NCBI GenBank assembly: GCA_002353885.1
Contig: DEKO01000032.1
Span: 1 to 14,816 of the forward strand
Length of the DNA: 14,816 nt
Source of the DNA: Porphyromonadaceae bacterium UBA2720
GTDB lineage: Bacteria > Bacteroidota > Bacteroidia > Bacteroidales > Muribaculaceae
Direction of reading: 5' to 3'
Shown: positions 1-5,975 of the stretch, piece by piece
Layout of the letters: each line of letters begins with the position of its first letter
Numbering within the stretch: the stretch's first letter is position 1
The notes under the pieces: model-generated
Seen by the model: only the letters and a program-made list of their open reading frames with translations
Told to the model about the DNA's origin: nothing
Databases searched by the model: none
Position numbers and translations under genes: made by a program

Positions 1-26
1 TTGTCTTCTAAACCAAAAAAATCAGT

Positions 27-350
27 GTGTTCTGTGTATTCTGTGTGAGATTAAGAAAACAACTCAAACAACTTCAACAACTCATCACTACGTTCCACCC
101 CCGGTTATTCAAATCAATCGCTTTCAGCGATATTACAGTAATCGGGGACAACAGGTATATAGTTCCCAAAAAATATATTGATTATCTCATATCAGATGCA
201 ACAACAGTGAAGCACTACGAAGATAGCGATACTCACATAATGTTACAATGTGATTATTCTTCTATATCAAGCAAAGTGCAGCTTTCACTGACCTATGCTT
301 ATATGCCTTTATTGAAGTTAAAGAAATCTCAAGAAGAAGATGAACTCTAA
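27..350 (+). CDS. doubtful short hypothetical ORF
   Basis: This open frame of 107 codons has no family I recognise. Its first 35 or so codons come from low-complexity text (CTGTGT repeats, then AACTCAAACAACTTCAACAACTC) of the kind found between Bacteroidales genes, so the annotated start is probably wrong. A true reading frame, if any, would begin near position 115. The C-terminal part, from the segment IGDNRYIVPKKYIDYL onward, looks more protein-like and ends in an acidic/lysine-rich tail. The codons for GDNRYIVPK lie inside a 29-bp sequence repeated exactly at 2747-2775, where it is not in a long frame. I see no promoter box upstream. It may be a fragment of a gene whose 5' end was lost or replaced by repeats. 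Confidence 0.3.
   Translation: MFCVFCVRLRKQLKQLQQLITTFHPRLFKSIAFSDITVIGDNRYIVPKKYIDYLISDATTVKHYEDSDTHIMLQCDYSSISSKVQLSLTYAYMPLLKLKKSQEEDEL
144..172 (+). repeat. 29-bp direct repeat, left copy
   Basis: This segment starts GGGGACAACAGG and ends AGTTCCCAAAAA. It is identical over 29 bases to 2747-2775, in the same orientation. The two copies are about 2.6 kb apart and enclose most of the accessory segment. Confidence 0.85.
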
Positions 351-373
351 TCAAGTGTTTGTATTCTCACTGG

Positions 374-705
374 TTATTCTTCGGCGGCCATGCTGAGGTC
401 GGTTTCTTGTTCAGCCTCAGGGTATGGGACGACGTTGCTAGCATCTCGATGTTAGTCATGCTCTCACTTATAACCTCTCGCGTGTAATGCTGGATTTCTT
501 CGTTGATAATTTTGGTTATATTATCCATGGTATAATCGTTTTTATCTATAAATATTATGAATTTGGTTCTTAAACAATAAAGTAGCGATTTGATAACATT
601 ATCTGAATAGCTTCTTGGAATATAGCTGCCAGCAAGAAAAATAACGTGATTTGATTGTTCAATTGAAGAATGTTTGGTAACTTTGCAACCATTATTATGA
701 AGCAT
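374..705 (-). pseudogene. probable decayed minus-strand gene (C-terminal half)
   Basis: On the minus strand one frame runs from 705 to 367. It reads like real protein over its first 75 or so residues (a hydrophobic strand HVIFLAGSYI, then LRTKFIIFIDKNDYT and a helix IINEEIQHYTREV). Past about position 440 that frame becomes an unlikely Ser/Asn/Lys/Pro mix (LNKKPTSAWPPKNNQ). A neighbouring frame over the same bases reads VVPYPEAEQETDLSMAAEE and stops at 374-376, which looks like a normal acidic C-terminus. Joining the two needs a one-base shift near 430-445, so a frameshifted remnant is the simplest reading. Base composition also changes at the joint: the tail is GC-rich and the upstream part AT-rich. 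The 5' end overlaps the promoter of the divergent gene at 697, so the intact start is not present here. Family unknown. Confidence 0.3.
678..685 (+). promoter_or_regulatory. -7 box TAACTTTG
   Basis: TAACTTTG followed by CAACC matches the Bacteroidetes TAnnTTTG -7 element. A TTTG lies about 24 bp upstream, slightly farther than the usual spacing of about 20. The box ends 11 bases before the ATG at 697, implying a leader of only a few bases, and it rules out the upstream ATG at 670 as a start in transcripts from this promoter. Confidence 0.5.
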
Positions 706-1428
706 AGGATTTGCCCATATTGCAAAACTCGTGTTGAGTACGATGACCCGAAGAGAGCCATCGTTTGCCCTAATTGTCTAGCAGTTATCAGGGAAGATAA
801 GAGGGCTATAGCAAATGAAGGAAAGTGCGAAAACTATATCTCAAGGGCTCTAGAATATGTGGCTACTGGAGATATGGTCAAGGCATTTGAATGGGCAGTA
901 AAAGCAACTTTGATTGATTCTAAGAATGAAAAGGCAAAAGAACTTAAAAAGAATTGTGGCGCATATTTGACTAGAGTATGCAAGTCTTATTCAGAGCAGA
1001 AAGATTCTCAGTCACAGTTCAACGATTATTTTGACCGAGCTAATAATTGTTTTCGAAAAGAAGAGTATGATTTAGCATTAGGTTACATCTCATTAGCATT
1101 AGAGATTAATCCAAACGAAAAGAATGCTAAGTCAATTAAGAATAGCATAGAGAGCATTTTAAGGATGCAATTTTCATCCTCAAGCAAACTTAAAAAATCT
1201 CATAGCAATTCGCCACAAAAGGCTAAAGCGAACCATATTGATAGGGTGATAAGTAAAAGTGAAAAAACTAGTGCTCCAGAATCACATGGTTTTAGTAGCA
1301 GTGTTGTCAATTTGTTTGCAATATGGTGGCCAATAATACCTATTATCATTGGACTAGGTCTCTGGTTGTATTTCTCGCCTGGTTCTTTTTTGTTGATTGT
1401 TATAATAGGTTTGATTCTTTTTTGTTGA
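697..1428 (+). CDS. zinc-ribbon, TPR and membrane-anchor protein
   Basis: The protein has 243 residues. An N-terminal zinc ribbon carries CPYC (C6, C9) and CPNC (C24, C27). Two tetratricopeptide-like helix pairs follow, at about residues 44-78 and 110-146; the second has the typical pattern EEYDLALGYISLALEINPN. A Ser/Lys-rich linker (158-200) leads to two hydrophobic segments (about 206-226 and 229-242) that end the protein. It is therefore probably a tail-anchored or hairpin-anchored membrane protein with a cytoplasmic zinc-ribbon/TPR head that binds a partner protein; the function is unknown. I chose the ATG at 697 over the in-frame ATG at 670 because the earlier one lies upstream of the -7 box and because MKHRICPYC is the usual way such ribbons begin. 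A small membrane peptide gene follows 49 bp downstream and may be co-transcribed. The gene is AT-richer than the core genes to the right, consistent with accessory origin. Confidence 0.75.
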   Translation: MKHRICPYCKTRVEYDDPKRAIVCPNCLAVIREDKRAIANEGKCENYISRALEYVATGDMVKAFEWAVKATLIDSKNEKAKELKKNCGAYLTRVCKSYSEQKDSQSQFNDYFDRANNCFRKEEYDLALGYISLALEINPNEKNAKSIKNSIESILRMQFSSSSKLKKSHSNSPQKAKANHIDRVISKSEKTSAPESHGFSSSVVNLFAIWWPIIPIIIGLGLWLYFSPGSFLLIVIIGLILFC

Positions 1429-1477
1429 CATTTAATATCCTATGGTTGGCAATTGAAGTCTTGAGTTTTGAAGGCAT

Positions 1478-1630
1478 ATGAGCAGTGAACTAGATGACGG
1501 CTGTGGATGCGCTTGGACAATAATTGTTTGTTTGGTGCCATTAATGGCTTTTCTGTTAACAAGAGGTGGTGATAGTGGAACTTCCACTACTATAGGAGCT
1601 TCTGCTAACAATGCCGAGTCAATTGGTTGA
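1478..1630 (+). CDS. 50-residue single-pass membrane peptide
   Basis: The frame starts MSSELDDGCGCAW. A hydrophobic segment (about residues 13-28, WTIIVCLVPLMAFLL) follows, then a Gly/Ser/Thr-rich polar tail (RGGDSGTSTTIGASANNAESIG). The acidic N-terminus with a CGC motif and one membrane segment suggests a small integral membrane protein. It lies 49 bp after the zinc-ribbon/TPR gene on the same strand, and its stop is 11 bp from the stop of the convergent hydrolase. That tight fit between two genes, and the sharp hydrophobic/polar partition, support it as real. I see no family match. It may be a partner of the upstream membrane protein, but that is inference from position only. Confidence 0.55.
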   Translation: MSSELDDGCGCAWTIIVCLVPLMAFLLTRGGDSGTSTTIGASANNAESIG

Positions 1631-1641
1631 CACTCATTAAC

Positions 1642-2478
1642 TTATAACGAATCAATCACATTGTTAGTCACAGCCCTTCGGTGTGACAAGACCCACTCAA
1701 TCCTTTCGGGAGTGAATGCGGCAGATGTCGCTTCGTGGTGGTCTAAACCCTCTAACGTTTGGAAAACGGCATTTCCACCATGAAGATTGATGTCCTCAAT
1801 CAAATGTTTCACTTGATCACCCCTTGATTCTTGCGACCCACGCGTGCACATGATGGGAGTCTTGGTCAAAGGCATAATGATATTACTTCTATATCCACCC
1901 GATGCCACCATAGCGGCTGCAAAATAATTAGGTGTATCGGCAAGCAGATACCAAACACCCTGACCGCCCATCGACGAGCCGAAAACGTAGATGCGCGTTG
2001 AGTCCACACCGAACTCACTCACATAGTAATCGGCCAATGCCTTGACATACTTATTGTACGCTTCGCATTTCTGTTGCTCATGAGGGCGACGCTCGCCGGG
2101 CGAGGGGCGGCCGCCACGCTGGCGCTGCCGTGGCGCATCTCCGTTCCAGGAAGCGTTGCTCGGACACTGAGGCACAAGAAAATATGCTTTGACGTTGTTC
2201 GCGTTCAGGTAATCATATATCTTGCCCACAGCAGGCACTTTCATCTGTTTTTTGTTGTCGTCTCCACCTCCACTGCCGCCATGCAGATAGATCACAAGAA
2301 TGGGTTGAGCGGTATCTTCAGGAGCGGTCAGCACCTCTCGGTACTTTAATTTTTTGCCATCGAGCTTTGCTGTCTTATCGGCAAAGACTTGAAGCAAGTC
2401 AGATTTTGCTTGAGCGTTAGTCTCAAACAATAGTATGGTGATTAACACCATTAAAGCAAGTGAATACATCTTTCTCAT
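1642..2478 (-). CDS. secreted alpha/beta hydrolase (esterase-like)
   Basis: The protein has 278 residues. A signal peptide (1-24; hydrophobic core LALMVLITILLF, cleavage after NAQA) indicates export to the periplasm or outside. The alpha/beta-hydrolase core shows the oxyanion-hole motif HGGSGGG (66-72), the nucleophile elbow GSSMGG with Ser169, and the catalytic-His region LDHHEA (His247/248). The acid is probably Asp221 or a neighbour (RGSQESRGDQV). This layout fits the feruloyl-esterase / PHB-depolymerase-like / prolyl-oligopeptidase-like hydrolases that Bacteroidales export to remove acyl groups from polysaccharides; the substrate cannot be told. Residues 112-137 form an Arg/Pro/Gly/Gln-rich, low-complexity insert encoded by a GC-rich island (about 2070-2145). 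The start at 2478 supplies the basic n-region MRK. The -7 box at 2483-2490 leaves only 4 bases before it, so translation may be leaderless or may start at Met4 (2469). Confidence 0.8.
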   Translation of the reverse strand: MRKMYSLALMVLITILLFETNAQAKSDLLQVFADKTAKLDGKKLKYREVLTAPEDTAQPILVIYLHGGSGGGDDNKKQMKVPAVGKIYDYLNANNVKAYFLVPQCPSNASWNGDAPRQRQRGGRPSPGERRPHEQQKCEAYNKYVKALADYYVSEFGVDSTRIYVFGSSMGGQGVWYLLADTPNYFAAAMVASGGYRSNIIMPLTKTPIMCTRGSQESRGDQVKHLIEDINLHGGNAVFQTLEGLDHHEATSAAFTPERIEWVLSHRRAVTNNVIDSL

Positions 2479-2482
2479 ACTG

Positions 2483-2490
2483 CAAATGTA
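2483..2490 (-). promoter_or_regulatory. -7 box TACATTTG for the hydrolase
   Basis: Read on the minus strand, TACATTTGCAGT precedes the hydrolase start by 4 bases. It matches TAnnTTTG. I see no clear -33 TTTG about 20 bp upstream. Confidence 0.5.
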
Positions 2491-2570
2491 CGCAAAAATC
2501 CCGATTTATAAGCCAGTCGAGATAAAAAAAGCAGTTATATACAAGTTGTCCTCTAGGTTATTTTTTGATT

Positions 2571-2725
2571 GCCCTGCGGGCAAGAAATTGTTCTTAAAAT
2601 TATTTAGAAAATTATAGGGCCTTCGGCCAGAAATTAACAAAATCCTCATTTCCACGCGATAGCGTGTAGAAATTTTTAAACTAATTTTTTAATAATTTCT
2701 CGCGTCAGCGATAAAGCCCTATATC
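2571..2725. repeat. cluster of four GC mini-hairpins in AT-rich DNA
   Basis: Four short perfect hairpins are spaced 35-47 bp apart in otherwise AT-rich sequence. They are GCCCTGCGGGC (2571-2581), GGCCTTCGGCC (2618-2628), CACGC/GCGTG with loop GATA (2653-2666) and CGC/GCG with loop GTCA (2701-2710). The last three sit inside an outer pair TATAGGGC (2613-2620) and GCCCTATA (near 2716-2724). An AT palindrome (AGAAATT...AATTTCT, 2668-2700) lies between the third and fourth hairpins. This could be a structured RNA or a palindromic mobile repeat. No coding potential seen. Confidence 0.5.
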
Positions 2726-2746
2726 AAAATCTATAATTCTTGTCGA

Positions 2747-2775
2747 GGGGACAACAGGTATATAGTTCCCAAAAA
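2747..2775 (+). repeat. 29-bp direct repeat, right copy
   Basis: Identical to 144-172 over 29 bases. It sits immediately before the tandem hairpin array, whose first unit begins at the following ATATTTGATGAG. Confidence 0.85.
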
Positions 2776-3105
2776 TATTTGATGAGTTTGATGAAATTTG
2801 ACGGCTTTGGTGGAAAAGATCAACCATCAAATCCACCAAAAACCATCAAATGCCATCAAAAACTATTTGATGAGATTTGATGAGATTTGACGGCTTTGAT
2901 GGAAAAGATCAACCATCAAAAACACCAAAAACCATCAAAGGCCATCAAAAAATATTTGTTGATGTTTGATGATATTTGACGGCTTTGATGGAAAAGATCA
3001 ACTATCAAAACCAACAAAAACCATCAAAGGCCATCAAAAAAATATTTGATGAGATTTGACGGCTTTGGCGGAAAAACCTCTGTCATCTAAACCACCAAAA
3101 AACAG
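2776..3105. repeat. tandem array of ~89-bp hairpin units
   Basis: The landmark GACGGCTTTG recurs at 2800, 2889, 2978 and 3058, giving spacings of 89, 89 and 80 bp; the fourth unit decays after about 3080. Each complete unit has a left arm close to TTTGACGGCTTTGATGG and a right arm CCATCAAAGGCCATCAAA (in unit 2: 2886-2902 and 2932-2949). The arms are almost perfect reverse complements and frame a loop of about 29 bases that holds a further CCATCAAA. The spacings are not multiples of three and stops are frequent, so the array is non-coding. Spacers are not unique, so it is not a CRISPR array. Confidence 0.85.
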
Positions 3106-3162
3106 CTAGGGAAGTCATTTTTACCTGAAAGCAAAATATTTCTCATTTTTTTTACAAGATTG

Positions 3163-3193
3163 TTGGCCAATTACGAAAAAAGCAGTACCTTTG
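3163..3193 (+). promoter_or_regulatory. promoter of tRNA-Gln
   Basis: TTG (3163-3165, within GTTGG), a 20-base spacer, then the -7 box TACCTTTG (3186-3193) fit the Bacteroidetes TTTG-N19-21-TAnnTTTG promoter. The tRNA begins 41 bp further on. Confidence 0.65.
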
Positions 3194-3234
3194 CAGCGCA
3201 ATTGTGTGGCACATGCCGCAGATTGACGAGGGAT

Positions 3235-3308
3235 TGTCCTATAGTGTAATGGTAACACAACGGTTTTTGGTGCCGCATTTCCTGGTTCGAGTCCGGGTAG
3301 GACAACCA
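3235..3308 (+). tRNA. tRNA-Gln (anticodon TTG)
   Basis: The acceptor stem is TGTCCTA (3235-3241) paired with TAGGACA (3298-3304), followed by discriminator A and an encoded CCA (3306-3308). The D region contains GTGTAATGGTAACAC. The anticodon loop TTTTGGT carries TTG. The T arm is CCTGG-TTCGAGT-CCGGG. The gene has its own promoter upstream and an intrinsic terminator just downstream, so it is a single-gene unit. Confidence 0.95.
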
Positions 3309-3311
3309 ACA

Positions 3312-3343
3312 AACGACCATCTAGCTTAGGTGGTTGTTTTTTT
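3312..3343 (+). terminator. intrinsic terminator after tRNA-Gln
   Basis: A 12-bp stem (AACGACCATCTA with TAGGTGGTTGTT, including G-T pairs) and a short loop are followed by a run of seven T. It starts 4 bases after the encoded CCA. Confidence 0.85.
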
Positions 3344-3350
3344 GTTTTCC

Positions 3351-3390
3351 AATCGAATGTTCGGACAATCGAGTAATCGAATAATCAATT
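3351..3390. repeat. AATCGA micro-repeat tract
   Basis: Several AATCGA/AATCAA words recur at short spacing (AATCGAAT, AATCGAGT, AATCGAAT, AATCAATT) between the tRNA terminator and the 3' end of the glycosyltransferase gene. No other function is visible. Confidence 0.4.
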
Positions 3391-3398
3391 ATGTTCGC

Positions 3399-4403
3399 TT
3401 AAAACACCTTGCGGCGGCGCAGGTAGTGGTCGGTGACGATGTTGCAGCGGCACTCGGGCATCTCGCGCAGCAGGTTGCGTGAGGGATGCTCGGTGTAGCC
3501 AGCCCGCATGCGGCGGAAGTCACGATGAGCCTTAAGGATGGCCTTGGCATCGCCCCAATGCATCTTGGCCAGCGCCATGCCGAAAGCCAGCGTGTCATAT
3601 AGTCGGCGGATGAACAGCAATCGTCGTCCCTCGCCGGCTGGCAAGTTCTTGTGCAGCAACAGCAGGTTGTTGCGGAAGTTGAGATAGGTCTTGCGCGGGT
3701 TGCCTTGAGGCAGACTGGCCCCGCCCAGATGGTAGACCCGCGCTTGTGGAATCATGCGGATGTCGCTGCCCAGCAAGTGGATGCGCCAGCACAGGTCAAT
3801 CTCCTCCATGTGGGCAAAGAAGTCCTTATCCAGGCCGCCGGCCTGCAGGTAGAGTGCGGTGCGCACCACCAGGCATGCACCGCTAGCCCACAGAATGCTG
3901 GGTATGATGTTGTCATATTGCCCATGATCATCTTCAATGGCCTCGAAGATGCGGCCTCGGCAGTAGGGATAGCCGTGGCAGTCGAGATAGCCACCCGCAG
4001 CCCCAGCATACTCAAACATCTCCTTGCCATCCTCGCGGTCATGCAGCAACTTGGGCTGCGCGGCACCCACCTCGGGGTGCGCATCCAGATAGTCAATCAC
4101 CGGTTCAAGCCAGTGCTCGGGTGTGCGAACGTCGCTGTTGAGCAGCACAGTGTACTCATAGTTGGCGCACTGGGCGATGGCGCGGTTGTAGCCCTCGGCA
4201 AAGCCATAGTTCTGGTCTAACTTGATGACTTGCACCATGGGGAACTCGTCGCGCAACACGTCCAGGCTGTTGTCGGTCGACCCGTTGTCGGCCACGATGA
4301 CATCAGCCAGCGCGTCGGGCGTGTTCTGCACGACGCTGGGCACATACCGGCGCAGGAGCTTGGCTCCGTTCCAGTTGAGGATGATGACGGCGACTTTTTT
4401 CAA
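3399..4403 (-). CDS. family 2 glycosyltransferase
   Basis: The 334-residue protein transfers a sugar from a nucleotide-sugar donor to an acceptor at the inner face of the membrane, probably in cell-surface polysaccharide, lipopolysaccharide or glycoprotein assembly. It shows the GT-A fold: VAVIILNWNG at residues 4-13, the nucleotide-binding VADNGSTDNS (37-46), the DxD-equivalent LLNSDV (87-92, Asp91), an acceptor-site block with ASGACLVV (173-180), and the catalytic-base region HMEEIDLCWR (198-207). Overall it resembles the rhamnosyltransferase (WbbL-like) branch of GT2; donor and acceptor cannot be fixed. No strong membrane span is seen. The start is TTG at 4403: no in-frame ATG precedes MKKVAVIILN, and the frame begins exactly at the conserved first strand. 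It lies 14 bp downstream of mtaB and is probably co-transcribed with it. The functional link to mtaB is not obvious. Confidence 0.88.
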   Translation of the reverse strand: MKKVAVIILNWNGAKLLRRYVPSVVQNTPDALADVIVADNGSTDNSLDVLRDEFPMVQVIKLDQNYGFAEGYNRAIAQCANYEYTVLLNSDVRTPEHWLEPVIDYLDAHPEVGAAQPKLLHDREDGKEMFEYAGAAGGYLDCHGYPYCRGRIFEAIEDDHGQYDNIIPSILWASGACLVVRTALYLQAGGLDKDFFAHMEEIDLCWRIHLLGSDIRMIPQARVYHLGGASLPQGNPRKTYLNFRNNLLLLHKNLPAGEGRRLLFIRRLYDTLAFGMALAKMHWGDAKAILKAHRDFRRMRAGYTEHPSRNLLREMPECRCNIVTDHYLRRRKVF

Positions 4404-4404
4404 T

Positions 4405-4433
4405 GAAGAATTAAAAATTAAGAATTAAGAATT
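4405..4433. repeat. AATTAAGAATT dispersed tract, copy 1
   Basis: An A/T tract built from GAATTAA words fills the mtaB-glycosyltransferase gap. It supplies the last codons and the stop of mtaB (ILNS, then TAA at 4418-4420). The same wording occurs at 6282-6309 and 6349-6377. Confidence 0.6.
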
Positions 4434-5731
4434 GTGGCTTCGACTGTCAGGTCATCGTTGAGGCTGACCAGGCGGACGGGGACGATGCGGTTGGTCAGAG
4501 TGTCGTCGGGGGTGACGTTGACGCGGATGTAGTTGTCGGTGAACCCGTGCATCGGGCCATCGCCATGTGGCTGTTCCATCAGCACTGGGCGTATGGTGCC
4601 CAGATATCGCTCGATGAAGCCGCGTTGCTTCTTGTCGCTCAGGGCAATCATCTGCGCGGCGCGCTCTTGCTTGACGCGCTGCGGCACGATGACAGGGATG
4701 CGCAGGGCCATTGTCCCGGGGCGCTCGCTGTAAGGGAACACATGCAGGTGCTGCAAGTCTAGGCCGGCGATGAACTTGTAGCTGTCTTCAAACAGCGCAT
4801 CGGTCTCGCCGCGTGTGCCCACCATCACATCCACGCCGATGAAGCAGTCGGGCATCAGTTGGCGGCAGCGGGCCACCTTGTCGGCAAACAGCTGGCGGTC
4901 GTAGTGGCGGCGCATGAGCTTGAGCACCTCGTCGTTGCCGCACTGCAACGGGATGTGGAAGTGTGGCATGAAGGCTCGGCTCTGGGCGCAGAACGCAATG
5001 ATGTCGTCGGTGAGCAGGTCGGGCTCGATCGACGAGATGCGGTAACGCTCAATGCCACCGATGCGGTCGAATGCCTCAAACAGGTCAAGCAGTTTCTCGC
5101 CCGTGTTCTTGCCGAAGTCGCCGATGTTCACTCCCGTGATGACAATTTCCTTTCCCCCTTCGTCGGCCACCTGCTGCGCTTGGTCGACCAGGCTCTGGAT
5201 GGTGCCGCTGCGGCTGCGTCCGCGGGCCATGGGGATGGTGCAGTAGCTGCAGTAGTAGTCGCAACCGTCCTGCACTTTGAGCCAATAGCGCGTGCGGTCG
5301 CCACGTTCGCACGAGGGGCTGAAGCGGCGGATGTCGGGAGTGCGGGTCACAGCGATGGCCGACTGATGGTCGTTGAACCACTGTTCGACATACTTGGCGA
5401 TGTCCAGTTTCTGTTCGCTGCCCAGCACGATGTCCACGCCAGGAATCTCGGCAATCTCCTGGCTCTTGAGCTGGGCATAGCAGCCTGTGACCACCATCAG
5501 CGCATCGGGATAGAGTTTGATGAGCCGGCGGATGTGCTGGCGACACTTGCGATCGGCCAGTTCGGTCACGCTGCAGGTGTTGACCACGCAGATGTCGGGC
5601 GTCTCGCCGGCGGCTGCCACGGCTATGCCGCGCTCGCCCAGCAGTTTGCCCAGCGTCGCTGTCTCCGAGAAGTTGAGTTTGCAGCCCAGCGTCTCAAATT
5701 TCACCCTATGTCCAGTGTGGTTGTCTGTCAT
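4418..5731 (-). CDS. mtaB: MtaB, tRNA t6A37 methylthiotransferase
   Basis: The 437-residue radical-SAM enzyme converts t6A at position 37 of ANN-decoding tRNAs to 2-methylthio-t6A (ms2t6A), using two iron-sulfur clusters and S-adenosylmethionine. The N-terminal methylthiotransferase domain has its three cluster cysteines in TLGCKLN (C17), NTCSVTE (C53) and TGCYAQ (C84). The radical-SAM motif CDYYCSYC (C157, C161, C164) is followed by ARGRSRS, typical of this family. A C-terminal TRAM RNA-binding domain spans about 375-437. The KLNFSE version of the N-terminal motif and the length favour MtaB over MiaB or RimO. The last three residues and the stop come from an A/T micro-repeat, so the extreme C-terminus may be recently altered. 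I could not find a TAnnTTTG box in the 286 bp upstream; transcription may come from a weaker promoter or by read-through from the tRNA-Arg gene on the same strand. Confidence 0.93.
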   Translation of the reverse strand: MTDNHTGHRVKFETLGCKLNFSETATLGKLLGERGIAVAAAGETPDICVVNTCSVTELADRKCRQHIRRLIKLYPDALMVVTGCYAQLKSQEIAEIPGVDIVLGSEQKLDIAKYVEQWFNDHQSAIAVTRTPDIRRFSPSCERGDRTRYWLKVQDGCDYYCSYCTIPMARGRSRSGTIQSLVDQAQQVADEGGKEIVITGVNIGDFGKNTGEKLLDLFEAFDRIGGIERYRISSIEPDLLTDDIIAFCAQSRAFMPHFHIPLQCGNDEVLKLMRRHYDRQLFADKVARCRQLMPDCFIGVDVMVGTRGETDALFEDSYKFIAGLDLQHLHVFPYSERPGTMALRIPVIVPQRVKQERAAQMIALSDKKQRGFIERYLGTIRPVLMEQPHGDGPMHGFTDNYIRVNVTPDDTLTNRIVPVRLVSLNDDLTVEATILNS

Positions 5732-5737
5732 ATATAT

Positions 5738-5764
5738 GTAGGGGCGACATGGCTATGTCGCCCG
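5738..5764. repeat. REP-like hairpin, single unit
   Basis: GTAG leads into a perfect 9-bp stem: GGGCGACAT (5742-5750), loop GGCT, ATGTCGCCC (5755-5763). It lies 7 bp upstream of the mtaB start. Head and tail (GTAGGG...CCGC) match the units at 8024-8113, although the stem bases differ. Confidence 0.75.
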
Positions 5765-5782
5765 CTAGCAGATTATCAGTAA

Positions 5783-5820
5783 TTCAAGTTTCTAAAGTTC
5801 TAAAACTTTAAAAACTTGAA
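5783..5820. repeat. 17-bp inverted repeat
   Basis: Arms 5783-5799 (TTCAAGTTTCTAAAGTT) and 5804-5820 pair at 16 of 17 positions around the 4-base loop CTAA. The outer part TTCAAGTTTCT recurs in the inverted repeat at 5976-6003. Confidence 0.75.
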
Positions 5821-5975
5821 GGTTGGTGATTGTGGGTTAGGGGTTAATTTAGTTGTTAGTTTCTAGTTTTTAGTTGTTAGTTGCAACCTGATTGTCCTCC
5901 CCTCCTCCCCCTTCAGGGGGCTGGGGGCGGGGGTAAGGCTCCAACCTTAACCTTTAACCATTAACCCTTTTAACC
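5821..5975. repeat. GTTA/TAAC tracts around a C/G-run hairpin
   Basis: The left part is made of TTAG/GTTAG words (GGGTTAGGGGTTAA, TTAGTTGTTAGTT), and the right part of their complements (CCTTAACCTTTAACC, ATTAACCC). Between them CCCCC-TTCA-GGGGG (5907-5920) forms a hairpin followed by further runs GGGGG and GGGGG (to 5933). No gene is visible. Confidence 0.5.

Noticed and set aside
2776..3105. Possible CRISPR array
   Set aside because: The whole unit is repeated with small changes and there are no unique spacers of constant length. The arms are long self-complementary segments and no cas genes are seen.
3235..3308. Integration site of a genomic island at tRNA-Gln
   Set aside because: I found no second copy of the tRNA 3' end and no integrase gene in the window. 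The 29-bp repeats that bracket the accessory segment are not derived from the tRNA.
3121..3312. Minus-strand 63-codon frame
   Set aside because: It lies across tRNA-Gln and its promoter; the peptide PGLEPG is the familiar antisense translation of a tRNA T arm.
4859..5782. Plus-strand frame of 307 codons
   Set aside because: It is antisense to mtaB, whose cysteine motifs and TRAM domain are clear. The translation is Ala/Val/Asp-rich without family features.
5907..5933. G-quadruplex in the GGGGG runs
   Set aside because: Only three long G runs are adjacent, and the first pairs with CCCCC in a simple hairpin, which explains the sequence more easily.
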